DNA from: CS1-C013 sp964353745
Lineage (GTDB): Archaea; Aenigmatarchaeota; Aenigmatarchaeia; Aenigmatarchaeales; Aenigmatarchaeaceae
DNA: 11,149 bases
Direction of reading: 5' to 3'
Assembly: GCA_964353745.1 (NCBI GenBank)
Contig: CAYGWD010000028.1
Span: 1-11,149 of the forward strand
The notes under the pieces are model-generated. The model searched no databases. It was not told where the DNA came from and saw only the letters and a list, made by a program, of their open reading frames with translations. Shown piece by piece: positions 5,508 through 11,149 of this stretch. Position 1 is the first letter of the stretch; each line of letters opens with the position of its first letter. The position numbers and the translations under genes were made by a program.

Positions 5508-6821
5508 CTATTCGAATCCCATCTTCTTGCCCCAACCTGCAGAATCCTTGCTCCATTCCAAAACCATGTTCTTGTCTTCTGATTTGATGTAGTTCTGCTC
5601 TGCAGCCACATCTATCAGCGTGGCAAAGTTTGTCAGTGGAATAAGCTTTATTCCTTCCTGCTCGAATGATTTTTTTGCAGCATCCATATCGTACGTGAAT
5701 ATGGACAAACAGTATTCGATTACACCTTTGGCTTCTCTTATGGTCTTTGCAGAAGAAATAGAACTTCCGGCCGTACTTATCAGATCCTCTATAAGCAGAA
5801 CCTTGTCCCCGTTTCTTATTACACCTTCTATCTTATTTTGTTTGCCATATTCCTCTGCCTGTGATTTTACGTAAATCATCGGTAAGTTTAACTTCTCAGC
5901 GATGTAGGCAGCGTGAGAAATCCCAGCAGTAGCAGTTCCGGCTATCACATCAACATTCTGAGTTCCTATCTCGTTGACTATTAGGTTTATCATCGAGTCT
6001 ATTATAATCTCCCATTCGCTTGGATGAGATATGAGCAACCTACAGTCCGTATAAATGGGGCTCAATATTCCGGAAACATATCTGTAAGGTTTTTTTACAT
6101 CAATAGTGACCGCCTCTATTTTCAAAAGTATTTCAGCTGTCCTCTCCTTATTTTCAGTTAAAATCTTTTCTATTTTATTTTTTCTGATTCTGTCCCAGTT
6201 CTCAGGATCTTCCATCCATTTTTTAACATGCGTTATTTCTTCGGGGGTTATTTTCTTTTTAGCCAGAGCAACTTTCAATAAAGTTTCAAGGTCTGTCAAG
6301 CAATGAAATTTTACATTTTCATTTTCTAGAAATTTCTCTATTATTCCTAACTGATTGCTAAAAATAGTCAAGCAACCAACAACTTCGCAATCATTCTCTT
6401 TTATATTTTTCACAGCCACCGGTATGTCATTTTCGGTGCTCATTATGTCGCTTACTATCAGCACCTTACTGCCAGGTTTTAAAATGCCCTCTATGTTTTT
6501 TCCTTTTCCATGATCCTTAGCAGAGGACCTTGTGTACGCTATAGGAATTTTAAGTTTTTCACCTATCCAAGTCGCCAATGAAATCCCAGAATGGCCCACA
6601 CCAACGACTGTGTCTATATTTTGTCTTCCTATTAAATTGTCAATGTAATCGACAAAAGAATCTATAATAATCTTTCTTTTATTCGGAAATGAAATCAGCA
6701 CTCTAGAATCAGTATAAATAGGACTTAAGAGTCCTGACGCATATTTGAATGGATTTGTAGGATTTAAACCGATCGCACCTATGTTCAATAAAATTTCTGC
6801 AACCTCTTCTTTTGGTATCAT
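5508..6821 (-). CDS. pyrE: Tandem (two-domain) orotate phosphoribosyltransferase
   Basis: OPRT joins orotate to PRPP to give OMP. This 437-residue protein is two OPRT domains in a row (about 1-215 and 225-437; a usual OPRT has about 180-210 residues). Each has the SPIYTD motif (33-38, 254-259). Domain 1 keeps the catalytic loop YTRSSAKDHGKG (R98, K102, H104 match the conserved Arg, Lys and His), but its PRPP motif is broken: VLIVSDIMSTEND (120-132) lacks the first acid and the Gly of the TAGxS end. Domain 2 has an intact PRPP motif, VLLIEDLISTAGSS (341-354), and an intact GTATAGI (295-301), but its loop reads YVKSQAEEYGK, with Lys replaced by E323 and His by Y325. In known OPRT dimers the loop reaches into the partner's site, so domain 1 probably completes domain 2. 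The ATG overlaps the pyrF stop (TAATG). Confidence 0.93.
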   Translation of the reverse strand: MIPKEEVAEILLNIGAIGLNPTNPFKYASGLLSPIYTDSRVLISFPNKRKIIIDSFVDYIDNLIGRQNIDTVVGVGHSGISLATWIGEKLKIPIAYTRSSAKDHGKGKNIEGILKPGSKVLIVSDIMSTENDIPVAVKNIKENDCEVVGCLTIFSNQLGIIEKFLENENVKFHCLTDLETLLKVALAKKKITPEEITHVKKWMEDPENWDRIRKNKIEKILTENKERTAEILLKIEAVTIDVKKPYRYVSGILSPIYTDCRLLISHPSEWEIIIDSMINLIVNEIGTQNVDVIAGTATAGISHAAYIAEKLNLPMIYVKSQAEEYGKQNKIEGVIRNGDKVLLIEDLISTAGSSISSAKTIREAKGVIEYCLSIFTYDMDAAKKSFEQEGIKLIPLTNFATLIDVAAEQNYIKSEDKNMVLEWSKDSAGWGKKMGFE

Positions 6822-7639
6822 TATTCTTCAATCCTTTTCAAATAGGCGTTCCACCCTTCTTCTCTATATCTTTTAGCCATCTCCAACGGGTTTTCTGCTT
6901 CGTAAATTCCTCTTCCAACTATTATGCAATCGGAACCAGCTAGAACAGCCTCTTCCGGAGTCGTATATCTCTGTCCAAGTTTATCAGCCTTGCTTTGAAT
7001 CTGAATGCCAGGAGTTAGGATTGCGTGGCCTGCAAAAGTCATTAAAGCTAATTCTCTTAGCTGTTTCGTGTCTCCACCATTTCCAATGTAACCTGCCACA
7101 ACTTCCTTGTTGGCATTAGCCATTTCAACTGCTTTTTTCGTGTATTCTCCAAAAGCCAGGGTTCCAGCAGAGGACATCTGAGCTAGTATCAGTATTCCTC
7201 TGGATAATCCGTCTCTCTTTTCTTTGATAACATTGTTAATGGCCTCGATTATTCCTGGTCCTGGTACGATGTGCAGGTTTACAAAATTAGCCCAGTCAAC
7301 TATCCTGTATATACCCTCAGCATACTGCAACCTAACAGTGTTGCCTATGTCTGCAAATTTTCTGTCCTCAAAGATAAGGAAGTTATGTTTTTTCGAAAGT
7401 TCCAACAATTTTTTTGTTATTGCCAGAGAAAAATCTTTTAGAATGTCTATATGCGTCTTGAGAACCGCTATGTGTGGTCCTATCCTTTCGGCCAGTTCCA
7501 AGAACTTTTTGGAATCTATCTCGTCATTCGCCAGCGCCAGATTAGTTTTCTTTTTTGCCATTAATTTGAATATTTCCCTCGCAGCCGGATTCAAAGCTTC
7601 TTCGGCCCTTTCCTCATAAGTCATTTTCAGATTTGACAT
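6821..7639 (-). CDS. pyrF: Orotidine 5'-phosphate decarboxylase, URA3/UMPS-like
   Basis: Converts OMP to UMP, the last step of de novo pyrimidine synthesis. The 272-residue protein carries the catalytic FEDRKFADIGNT (90-101, with D92, K94 and D97), LKTHIDIL (60-67, K61), the ribose-contacting Asp at 39, LGQRY (221-225) and VGRG (241-244, R243) for the phosphate. The stretches LKTHIDILKDF, the FEDRKFADIG block with LQYAEGIYRI, and GEYTKKAVEMA follow the eukaryotic URA3/UMPS form much more closely than the short archaeal enzyme of about 210-230 residues, as I remember those families. The ATG at 7639 is supported by GAGGT at 7650-7646 and a TATA box at 7684-7678. It heads the operon pyrF - tandem OPRT - methyltransferase, and it supplies the enzyme that follows OPRT. 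Confidence 0.95.
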   Translation of the reverse strand: MSNLKMTYEERAEEALNPAAREIFKLMAKKKTNLALANDEIDSKKFLELAERIGPHIAVLKTHIDILKDFSLAITKKLLELSKKHNFLIFEDRKFADIGNTVRLQYAEGIYRIVDWANFVNLHIVPGPGIIEAINNVIKEKRDGLSRGILILAQMSSAGTLAFGEYTKKAVEMANANKEVVAGYIGNGGDTKQLRELALMTFAGHAILTPGIQIQSKADKLGQRYTTPEEAVLAGSDCIIVGRGIYEAENPLEMAKRYREEGWNAYLKRIEE

Positions 7640-7645
7640 TTTTCA

Positions 7646-7684
7646 ACCTCAGCTTTTTAATGATTATTCGAACAAAGATTTATA
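7646..7684 (-). promoter_or_regulatory. TATA box and Shine-Dalgarno of the pyrF operon
   Basis: TATAAAT (7684-7678, minus) predicts transcription starting near 7654, giving a leader of about 15 bases. GAGGT (7650-7646) then sits six bases before the ATG at 7639. This gene therefore uses a short leader with a ribosome binding site, unlike most promoters in the window. Confidence 0.6.
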
Positions 7685-7762
7685 TGTGTTGGTTATCGAA
7701 GGTGATTTTTAATCAATACTATATTCTGATTTTCTTGTAAATCGTTTGTAATGTCAATTAAC

Positions 7763-7771
7763 CATAAGAAT
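7763..7771 (+). promoter_or_regulatory. Weak TATA-like element before the OPRT-like gene
   Basis: CATAAGAAT lies about 32 bases before the ATG at 7800, and no Shine-Dalgarno site precedes that ATG, so a leaderless transcript is plausible. The match to a TATA box is poor, and another T/A-rich stretch at 7716-7726 could serve instead. Confidence 0.25.
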
Positions 7772-7799
7772 TTTTCTAAGCAAGTAATTACAGATAATC

Positions 7800-8648
7800 A
7801 TGAATGAAAAAGTAGCTGAAGCGATACTGGACACACCAGGATGTTTCAAGTCAAAGAGCAACAAACCGTCTATTATGTCGAATAGACAACTTACACCATA
7901 TTACATAAATCCGAGAGTCATAAATTCATATCCTGTTCAAAGAGATATAGTAATCGAAGAAATGATTGACCTGATAGACAGGAGCGGTGAAATAGGTGGA
8001 AACTTGGATAAACTTGTGACAACAATACATGGTTTGCCAATTTGCTCTGCAGTTGGAGACAGACTCGGAGTAGGAATAGCTTATCTTCCAAAAGTTAAAT
8101 GGCCTGGAAGGAGAAAAGATATAGAAGGCTACATAGAAAGTGGAGATGATGTTGTTGGCGTTGATAATCTTATTATTGAAGAAAAACCTGTAGCATCTGT
8201 CGTGGATGCTGTTAGGGATTCTTTAGCTGACATCGATGATTATTGCGTGGTATTTAACAGAAATCATAGTGCTACCAAATTGTTGTCTGACCTAAATGTT
8301 AAACTCCATGCACTAGCAGAATTGTCTACTGATTTTATTGTCACAGCATTGAAAAAAGAAAAAATCACTGGAAAGGAATATGAAAGTTTTAAAGAGTACT
8401 CTGAAAATCCAGTTGAATGGTCAAAAAATTACATCTTAAAAAATCCAGAATATATTAAAACAAGATTGTCAGAAGTTGTTGAAGGTGGAAAAATAAAGGA
8501 CATGGCCCCTTTAGAAATATTGACAATAGGTCATCCGACATTAAAAGATGAATACGAACCAATTGTCAGAAGATGGCTAACAGAACTTGGTGTGAGACAT
8601 AACGTACCAGAATTCGATTACAAAGTAGGAACTACGACTAATAATTAA
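7800..8648 (+). CDS. Degenerate OPRT-like protein with C-terminal extension
   Basis: A 282-residue protein alignable by eye with the OPRT domains of the neighbouring operon along about 1-210: PYYINPRVINSYP (33-45) matches SPIYTDSRVLISFP, and KDIEGYIESGDDV (106-118) matches the NIEG-x-x-KPGSKV region. ALKKEKIT...ENPVEWSK matches the domain 1 tail. The active site is lost: the loop is YLPKVKWPGRRK (no conserved Arg-Lys-His set), and the PRPP motif has become VVGVDNLIIEEKP (118-130). Residues about 211-282 are an extra segment (ILTIGHPTLKDEYEP) that I do not recognise. It shares a PVA element after the broken motif with OPRT domain 1, so it probably branched from that lineage. It is divergent from pyrF, so a regulatory or partner role, as with other PRTase-fold regulators (PyrR, PurR, archaeal GfcR), is possible; no HTH is seen. 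Its 3' end overlaps prs by 11 bases. Confidence 0.8.
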   Translation: MNEKVAEAILDTPGCFKSKSNKPSIMSNRQLTPYYINPRVINSYPVQRDIVIEEMIDLIDRSGEIGGNLDKLVTTIHGLPICSAVGDRLGVGIAYLPKVKWPGRRKDIEGYIESGDDVVGVDNLIIEEKPVASVVDAVRDSLADIDDYCVVFNRNHSATKLLSDLNVKLHALAELSTDFIVTALKKEKITGKEYESFKEYSENPVEWSKNYILKNPEYIKTRLSEVVEGGKIKDMAPLEILTIGHPTLKDEYEPIVRRWLTELGVRHNVPEFDYKVGTTTNN

Positions 8649-9540
8649 GTAATTGATGACTAATCAGAGGCATTAAAGAAAGTTCAGTGAAATTAATTTT
8701 TTCTTCGGAATTAAAGGAATTGGTTGTTATAATTTCAGAGCTGTTAAGTTTGTATAGTTTCTTTATTCCTCCTTTGGTCAAAAGATGAGAGACGACAATG
8801 AAAATTCTGTTTGGTTTGAATTTTTTTGCCAGCTTGAAAGTTCTAATTATCGTTCCCCCACTCGCGGCAACATCATCATAGATTATCACATCTCTATACT
8901 TCAAGTCTGTCTTAGGTGGTCTCATGAATATTTGTTGCGTCCTATGGTTTCTTTCTTTTACCAGGCATTCGTAAGGAGCGTTCAGCATTTCTGCTAATTC
9001 TTTAACCATGACCGCCGGCCCTGCACCAGGACCGAGAACAATCGGATTCTTAAGGTCCTTTGCCTTCAAATAACCAGCAAATAACTTTGAGGGACTTGCA
9101 TCATGTATTTTTATTCCTTTGAAATAATCCTGAAGCGTTTTTTCCTTTCCATACAAATGGGAATTAACAGTAAAGATGTTTTTAATTCCTAAATTTTCAT
9201 AAAATTGAGCGATATCAGAAAAAGATTCTGGCTCCCCTGGCAAGAACTTCTTATCCTGTCTTGAATAAAACATATAAGGCAGGAACAGATTCACCTCTTC
9301 AGCATTTTTCAAGGTTCTGCAAATGAAATAGATTTTCATTATGGAATCATTTATAGAAGGCCTGAACCTGTCAGTTCTTATGACTAGTAGAATCTTATTT
9401 CCTTTTATCCTATTCTCATTCTCTATCAACGGTTTTATCTCGCTGTCAGGAAATATAGAAGTGTTGACCTTGATGAACTCCATGTTCAACTCATCTGCCA
9501 TCTGCCTTGCAAAGTCATCTTCCCCTATCAGAATTTCCAT
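8638..9540 (-). CDS. prs: Ribose-phosphate pyrophosphokinase (PRPP synthetase)
   Basis: Makes PRPP from ribose 5-phosphate and ATP, supplying OPRT and nucleotide salvage. The 300-residue protein has the two tandem PRTase folds of the family: the ATP-binding PYMFYSRQDKKF (88-99) with PGEP after it, the metal-site SHLY (H128), the KERNHR element (195-200) and the PRPP-binding loop VIIYDDVAASGGTI (218-231). The loop reads AASGGT where many enzymes have ISTGGT, a mild variation. Length fits the archaeal enzymes (about 280-300), which are usually shorter than bacterial ones. The gene has its own TATA-like box within the start of rpiB and is probably leaderless or nearly so. Its end overlaps the OPRT-like gene by 11 bases on the other strand. 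Confidence 0.95.
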   Translation of the reverse strand: MEILIGEDDFARQMADELNMEFIKVNTSIFPDSEIKPLIENENRIKGNKILLVIRTDRFRPSINDSIMKIYFICRTLKNAEEVNLFLPYMFYSRQDKKFLPGEPESFSDIAQFYENLGIKNIFTVNSHLYGKEKTLQDYFKGIKIHDASPSKLFAGYLKAKDLKNPIVLGPGAGPAVMVKELAEMLNAPYECLVKERNHRTQQIFMRPPKTDLKYRDVIIYDDVAASGGTIIRTFKLAKKFKPNRIFIVVSHLLTKGGIKKLYKLNSSEIITTNSFNSEEKINFTELSLMPLISHQLLNY

Positions 9541-9577
9541 ATAATATAAATACCTTAGCTTTAATTAAGTTTATATG
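9541..9577. promoter_or_regulatory. Compact divergent promoter of prs and rpiB
   Basis: Only 34 bases separate the two start codons. On the plus strand TATAAATA (9545-9552) lies about 27 bases before the rpiB ATG. On the minus strand TATAAA (9575-9570) lies about 32 bases before the prs ATG and touches the rpiB start codon. No Shine-Dalgarno site fits either gene, so both mRNAs should be leaderless or nearly so, and the two initiation complexes would occupy the same DNA. Confidence 0.6.
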
Positions 9578-10018
9578 AAAATTGCGATTGCTTCTGACCA
9601 TGCAGGCTTTGAAATGAAGGAAATTATAAAACCTTTCTTGAAAAATCTAAAACATGTTGTGAAAGACTTTGGAACAGGAGATAAGAAACCTGTGGACTAT
9701 CCTGATTTTGCGCTAAAGGTCGCGAACGCTGTTTCTAAAAAACAGTATGAAAAGGGGATATTGTTCTGCGGGACCGGTCTAGGAATGTCCATAGCAGCAA
9801 ACAAGGTTAACGGCATAAGGGCTGTCCTGTGCTATGATACCGAGACGGCCAGACTGAGCAGGGAGCACAATGACGCAAACATACTAACAATAGGGGCAAG
9901 AGTGATAGACGTAGAAAATGTAAAGGAAATAATTAAAGTTTGGTTGAAGACTGATTTTCTGGGAGGTAGGCACCTGAGAAGGATTGAGAAGATAAGAAAT
10001 ATTGAGAAGAACTTTTAA
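9575..10018 (+). CDS. rpiB: Ribose-5-phosphate isomerase B
   Basis: Interconverts ribulose 5-phosphate and ribose 5-phosphate, the substrate of the PRPP synthetase encoded next to it. The 147-residue protein matches the RpiB/LacAB family along its whole length: ASDHAGFEMK (6-15), DYPDFA (41-46), the active-site CGTGLGMSIAANKVNGIRA (65-83, with C65 as the catalytic base), SREHNDANILTIGAR (95-109, H98) and GGRHLRRI (130-137), which binds the phosphate. The start at 9575 is the only reasonable one and is preceded by a TATA box but no ribosome binding site. It may be co-transcribed with the small membrane protein gene that starts 10 bases after its stop. Confidence 0.97.
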   Translation: MKIAIASDHAGFEMKEIIKPFLKNLKHVVKDFGTGDKKPVDYPDFALKVANAVSKKQYEKGILFCGTGLGMSIAANKVNGIRAVLCYDTETARLSREHNDANILTIGARVIDVENVKEIIKVWLKTDFLGGRHLRRIEKIRNIEKNF

Positions 10019-10028
10019 TGATGATTTC

Positions 10029-10301
10029 ATGATTTTAGCCATACTGGGTTTATTTGATATCATAGTTGGAGTTTCTCTTGCGCTTCCTAACTTCTTAGCT
10101 TTTTACATAGGCGTCATAGTTTTAATCAAAGGCGTTTCCTCGATAGTGGGGAGCTTTGCAGTGAAATACTTCTTTGACTTCATGGGCTTTATAGACTTGA
10201 TAGCAGGAGTTATACTATTGCTCAATTTTTCAATACCCTGGTTCTGGTTGTTACTGATGATAAAGGGAATTTATAGTCTTATTATCGGACTTACTTCTTG
10301 A
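10029..10301 (+). CDS. Small four-TM membrane protein with internal duplication
   Basis: From the ATG at 10029 the protein has 90 residues, almost all hydrophobic, with four predicted membrane helices (about 2-19, 22-42, 49-67, 70-88). The two halves look like copies: GLFDIIVGVSLAL...VLIKGVSSIVG (7-41) against GFIDLIAGVILLL...LMIKGIYSLIIG (53-87), sharing G-x-x-D-x-I-x-G-V and IKG-x-x-S. This resembles the helix-pair repeats of DUF308/HdeD-like proteins, but no firm family is assigned. A TTG at 10002 would add nine residues inside rpiB and is less likely. It follows rpiB closely and its last 11 bases overlap the convergent gene. Confidence 0.75.
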   Translation: MILAILGLFDIIVGVSLALPNFLAFYIGVIVLIKGVSSIVGSFAVKYFFDFMGFIDLIAGVILLLNFSIPWFWLLLMIKGIYSLIIGLTS

Positions 10302-10686
10302 TTAACTCGCTTATGGTTTCAGAAATGAATTGAAGATTGGTTATTATCAGTGTTCCGTAATAGTTAAGCATGGTATTTCCTTCAACAACATAAACTTTTC
10401 CAGGTTCCATGTCCCCATGTCCATCACCATTTCTAGTTTTAACGTTTCCAGAACGAAATCTTACATAGCTTCTTCTCTCACAATCGCTACTGCAACCGCA
10501 CCTAGACCAAGCCCATTTAATTCCTAGTGTTTCATCGCTATCTCTAACATTTTCTAATCTTTCAACAGAAACTCTAACGTTCCCAACATGCCCACCATGA
10601 ACTTCTTCGTAAATGTCTACTGGTTTTCTTCCCAACTCTTCGTATATTTTGCCTAAGCAAGTTGGCTGTCCTGAGTTTGAGACCAT
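10291..10686 (-). CDS. Unknown Cys-containing soluble protein, possibly OB-fold
   Basis: The protein has 131 residues from the ATG at 10686. Near the middle is RCGCSSDCERRSY (C63, C65 and C69, with another Cys at 10), followed by a basic beta-like stretch (YVRFRSGNVKTRNG) and a GDMEPGKVYVVEGNTMLNYYGTLIIT element (91-116). The last element looks like strands 4-5 of a nucleic-acid-binding OB-fold. HGGH (30-33) could add metal ligands. Without a search the family is unknown; a small DNA- or RNA-binding protein is a guess. The start is set by a TATA box 26-27 bases upstream and no ribosome binding site. A frame starting at 10725 would add 13 residues that are only the AT-rich promoter translated. 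Confidence 0.65.
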   Translation of the reverse strand: MVSNSGQPTCLGKIYEELGRKPVDIYEEVHGGHVGNVRVSVERLENVRDSDETLGIKWAWSRCGCSSDCERRSYVRFRSGNVKTRNGDGHGDMEPGKVYVVEGNTMLNYYGTLIITNLQFISETISELIKK

Positions 10687-10708
10687 AAAAAGTAAATAAA
10701 AGTAAAAA

Positions 10709-10716
10709 GATTTAAA
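10709..10716 (-). promoter_or_regulatory. TATA-like box overlapping the topA stop codon
   Basis: TTTAAATC on the minus strand lies about 27 bases before the ATG at 10686 and contains the TAA stop of topoisomerase I. Between it and the ATG are several T-runs (CTTTTTACTTTTATTTACTTTTT is split into three tracts at 10687-10708), which could also serve as the topA terminator. Confidence 0.5.
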
Positions 10717-11149
10717 CCTTTTCAATCGCTCTATTCCTTTTCTTTCCCCAATCAGCCTTTGTCTCGCATTTGGGATCTAAGCACATATTGAACTGTCTCT
10801 TTCCCTTTCTCAAAACTTTTATTATAGGAGTCTTGCACTTGTCACATATTTTATTTAGAGGTTGGAAAGAAGCTCCGTGAGGTAATGGATATCCCGTCTT
10901 GCAACCATCCTTATAACCTGTGCAACCCACGAAATACTTTCTAGTTTTCGGTGAGAACATCACCTTCAAGTCTTTTCCGCAGTTCGGGCACTTGCCTAAA
11001 ACAGATTTTTCGTCCTGCATTTGCATTATCGCTTCTCCAAGTTCCTTTCCAATCTCATCCTCATGTTGTCTGAACTCGTCGCATATTTTGGTGACAGCAA
11101 TCTTTGCATTGTCCAGGACTTTTTCTTTCTTTTCTTTTCCGGACATTAC
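10712..11149 (-). CDS. topA: DNA topoisomerase I (type IA), C-terminal part, runs off the right edge
   Basis: The frame is open to the window edge, so the Met at 11146 is probably internal and the main catalytic part lies outside. Visible are a helical segment (EKVLDNAKIAVTKICDEFRQ, then HEDEIGKELGEAI) typical of the end of the archaeal topoisomerase core, and two zinc ribbons. Counting from that Met, ribbon 1 has C53, C56, C75 and C82 (CPNCGKDL...GCTGYKDGCKTGYPLP), and ribbon 2 has C101, C104, C122 and C127 (CDKCKTPIIKVLRKGKRQFNMC). The enzyme relaxes negatively supercoiled DNA, and the ribbons help bind single strands. The short basic tail ends at a TAA buried in the next gene's TATA box. 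Confidence 0.88.
   Translation of the reverse strand, partial: VMSGKEKKEKVLDNAKIAVTKICDEFRQHEDEIGKELGEAIMQMQDEKSVLGKCPNCGKDLKVMFSPKTRKYFVGCTGYKDGCKTGYPLPHGASFQPLNKICDKCKTPIIKVLRKGKRQFNMCLDPKCETKADWGKKRNRAIEKV

Noticed and set aside
5507..5611. A 35-residue N-terminal extension of the methyltransferase
   Set aside because: It is the end of the OPRT gene read in another frame; the ATG at 5506 follows the OPRT stop by one base.
5508..6821. The tandem OPRT as an assembly duplication
   Set aside because: The two halves differ widely at both DNA and protein level and have opposite motif losses, so it is an old duplication.
7640..7799. Operator-like repeats (TTATTCGAA near 7664 and TTATCGAA near 7693) between pyrF and the OPRT-like gene
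   Set aside because: The two words differ in length, do not form a clear inverted or direct repeat with regular spacing, and could be chance in AT-rich DNA.
10002..10028. TTG start for the small membrane protein
   Set aside because: It lies inside rpiB and adds polar residues with no support; the ATG at 10029 begins directly at the first membrane helix.
10687..10725. A 13-residue N-terminal extension of the Cys protein
   Set aside because: It would translate the AT-rich promoter (TATA box and T-tracts) and overlap the end of topA.

Overview
The window reads as archaeal chromosome, AT-rich and densely packed. The archaeal evidence is: a two-ring Cdc48/VAT-type AAA ATPase, an archaeal-type topoisomerase IA tail with zinc ribbons, an archaeal PRPP synthetase, Shine-Dalgarno sites of the GGTGAT/GAGGT kind, and several genes with a TATA-like box 26-32 bases upstream of the start codon, as expected for leaderless mRNAs. 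Small genes, tight junctions and an extra segment in the Cdc48 N-domain would fit a DPANN-like lineage. That placement is inference. No tRNA, rRNA, CRISPR array or insertion sequence was recognised.

Layout. 1-174 is the 3' end of an unidentified plus-strand gene, followed by about 250 non-coding bases (175-422). 423-905 (minus) is a lone membrane protein. 4797-955 (minus) looks like a five-gene operon: unknown protein, nucleoside-deoxyribosyltransferase-like protein, Cdc48, DUF3467-like protein, HExxH metalloprotease. 7639-4817 (minus) is a second operon: OMP decarboxylase, tandem two-domain orotate phosphoribosyltransferase (OPRT), SAM methyltransferase. Divergent from it, 7800-8648 (plus) encodes a third, degenerate OPRT-like protein. 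PRPP synthetase (9540-8638, minus) and ribose-5-phosphate isomerase B (9575-10018, plus) diverge from a 34-base promoter region. A small duplicated membrane protein (10029-10301, plus) converges on a Cys-containing protein (10686-10291, minus), and topoisomerase I enters from the right edge (minus).

How the genes work together. The right half covers the route from ribose 5-phosphate to UMP: RpiB supplies ribose 5-phosphate, Prs makes PRPP, the OPRT makes OMP, and PyrF makes UMP. The left operon centres on Cdc48 unfolding or quality control.

Two observations stand out. First, the last three proteins of the Cdc48 operon (AAA ATPase, DUF3467-like protein, metalloprotease) are unrelated in sequence but all end in the same tail, Arg-Tyr-Ile-Gly-COOH, written with different codons. 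This suggests a shared C-terminal docking or sorting signal. Second, the two halves of the fused OPRT have decayed in complementary ways: domain 1 keeps the catalytic loop but has lost the PRPP motif, and domain 2 keeps the PRPP motif but has lost the loop residues. Because OPRT active sites are shared across a dimer, this predicts one composite active site per fused pseudo-dimer.
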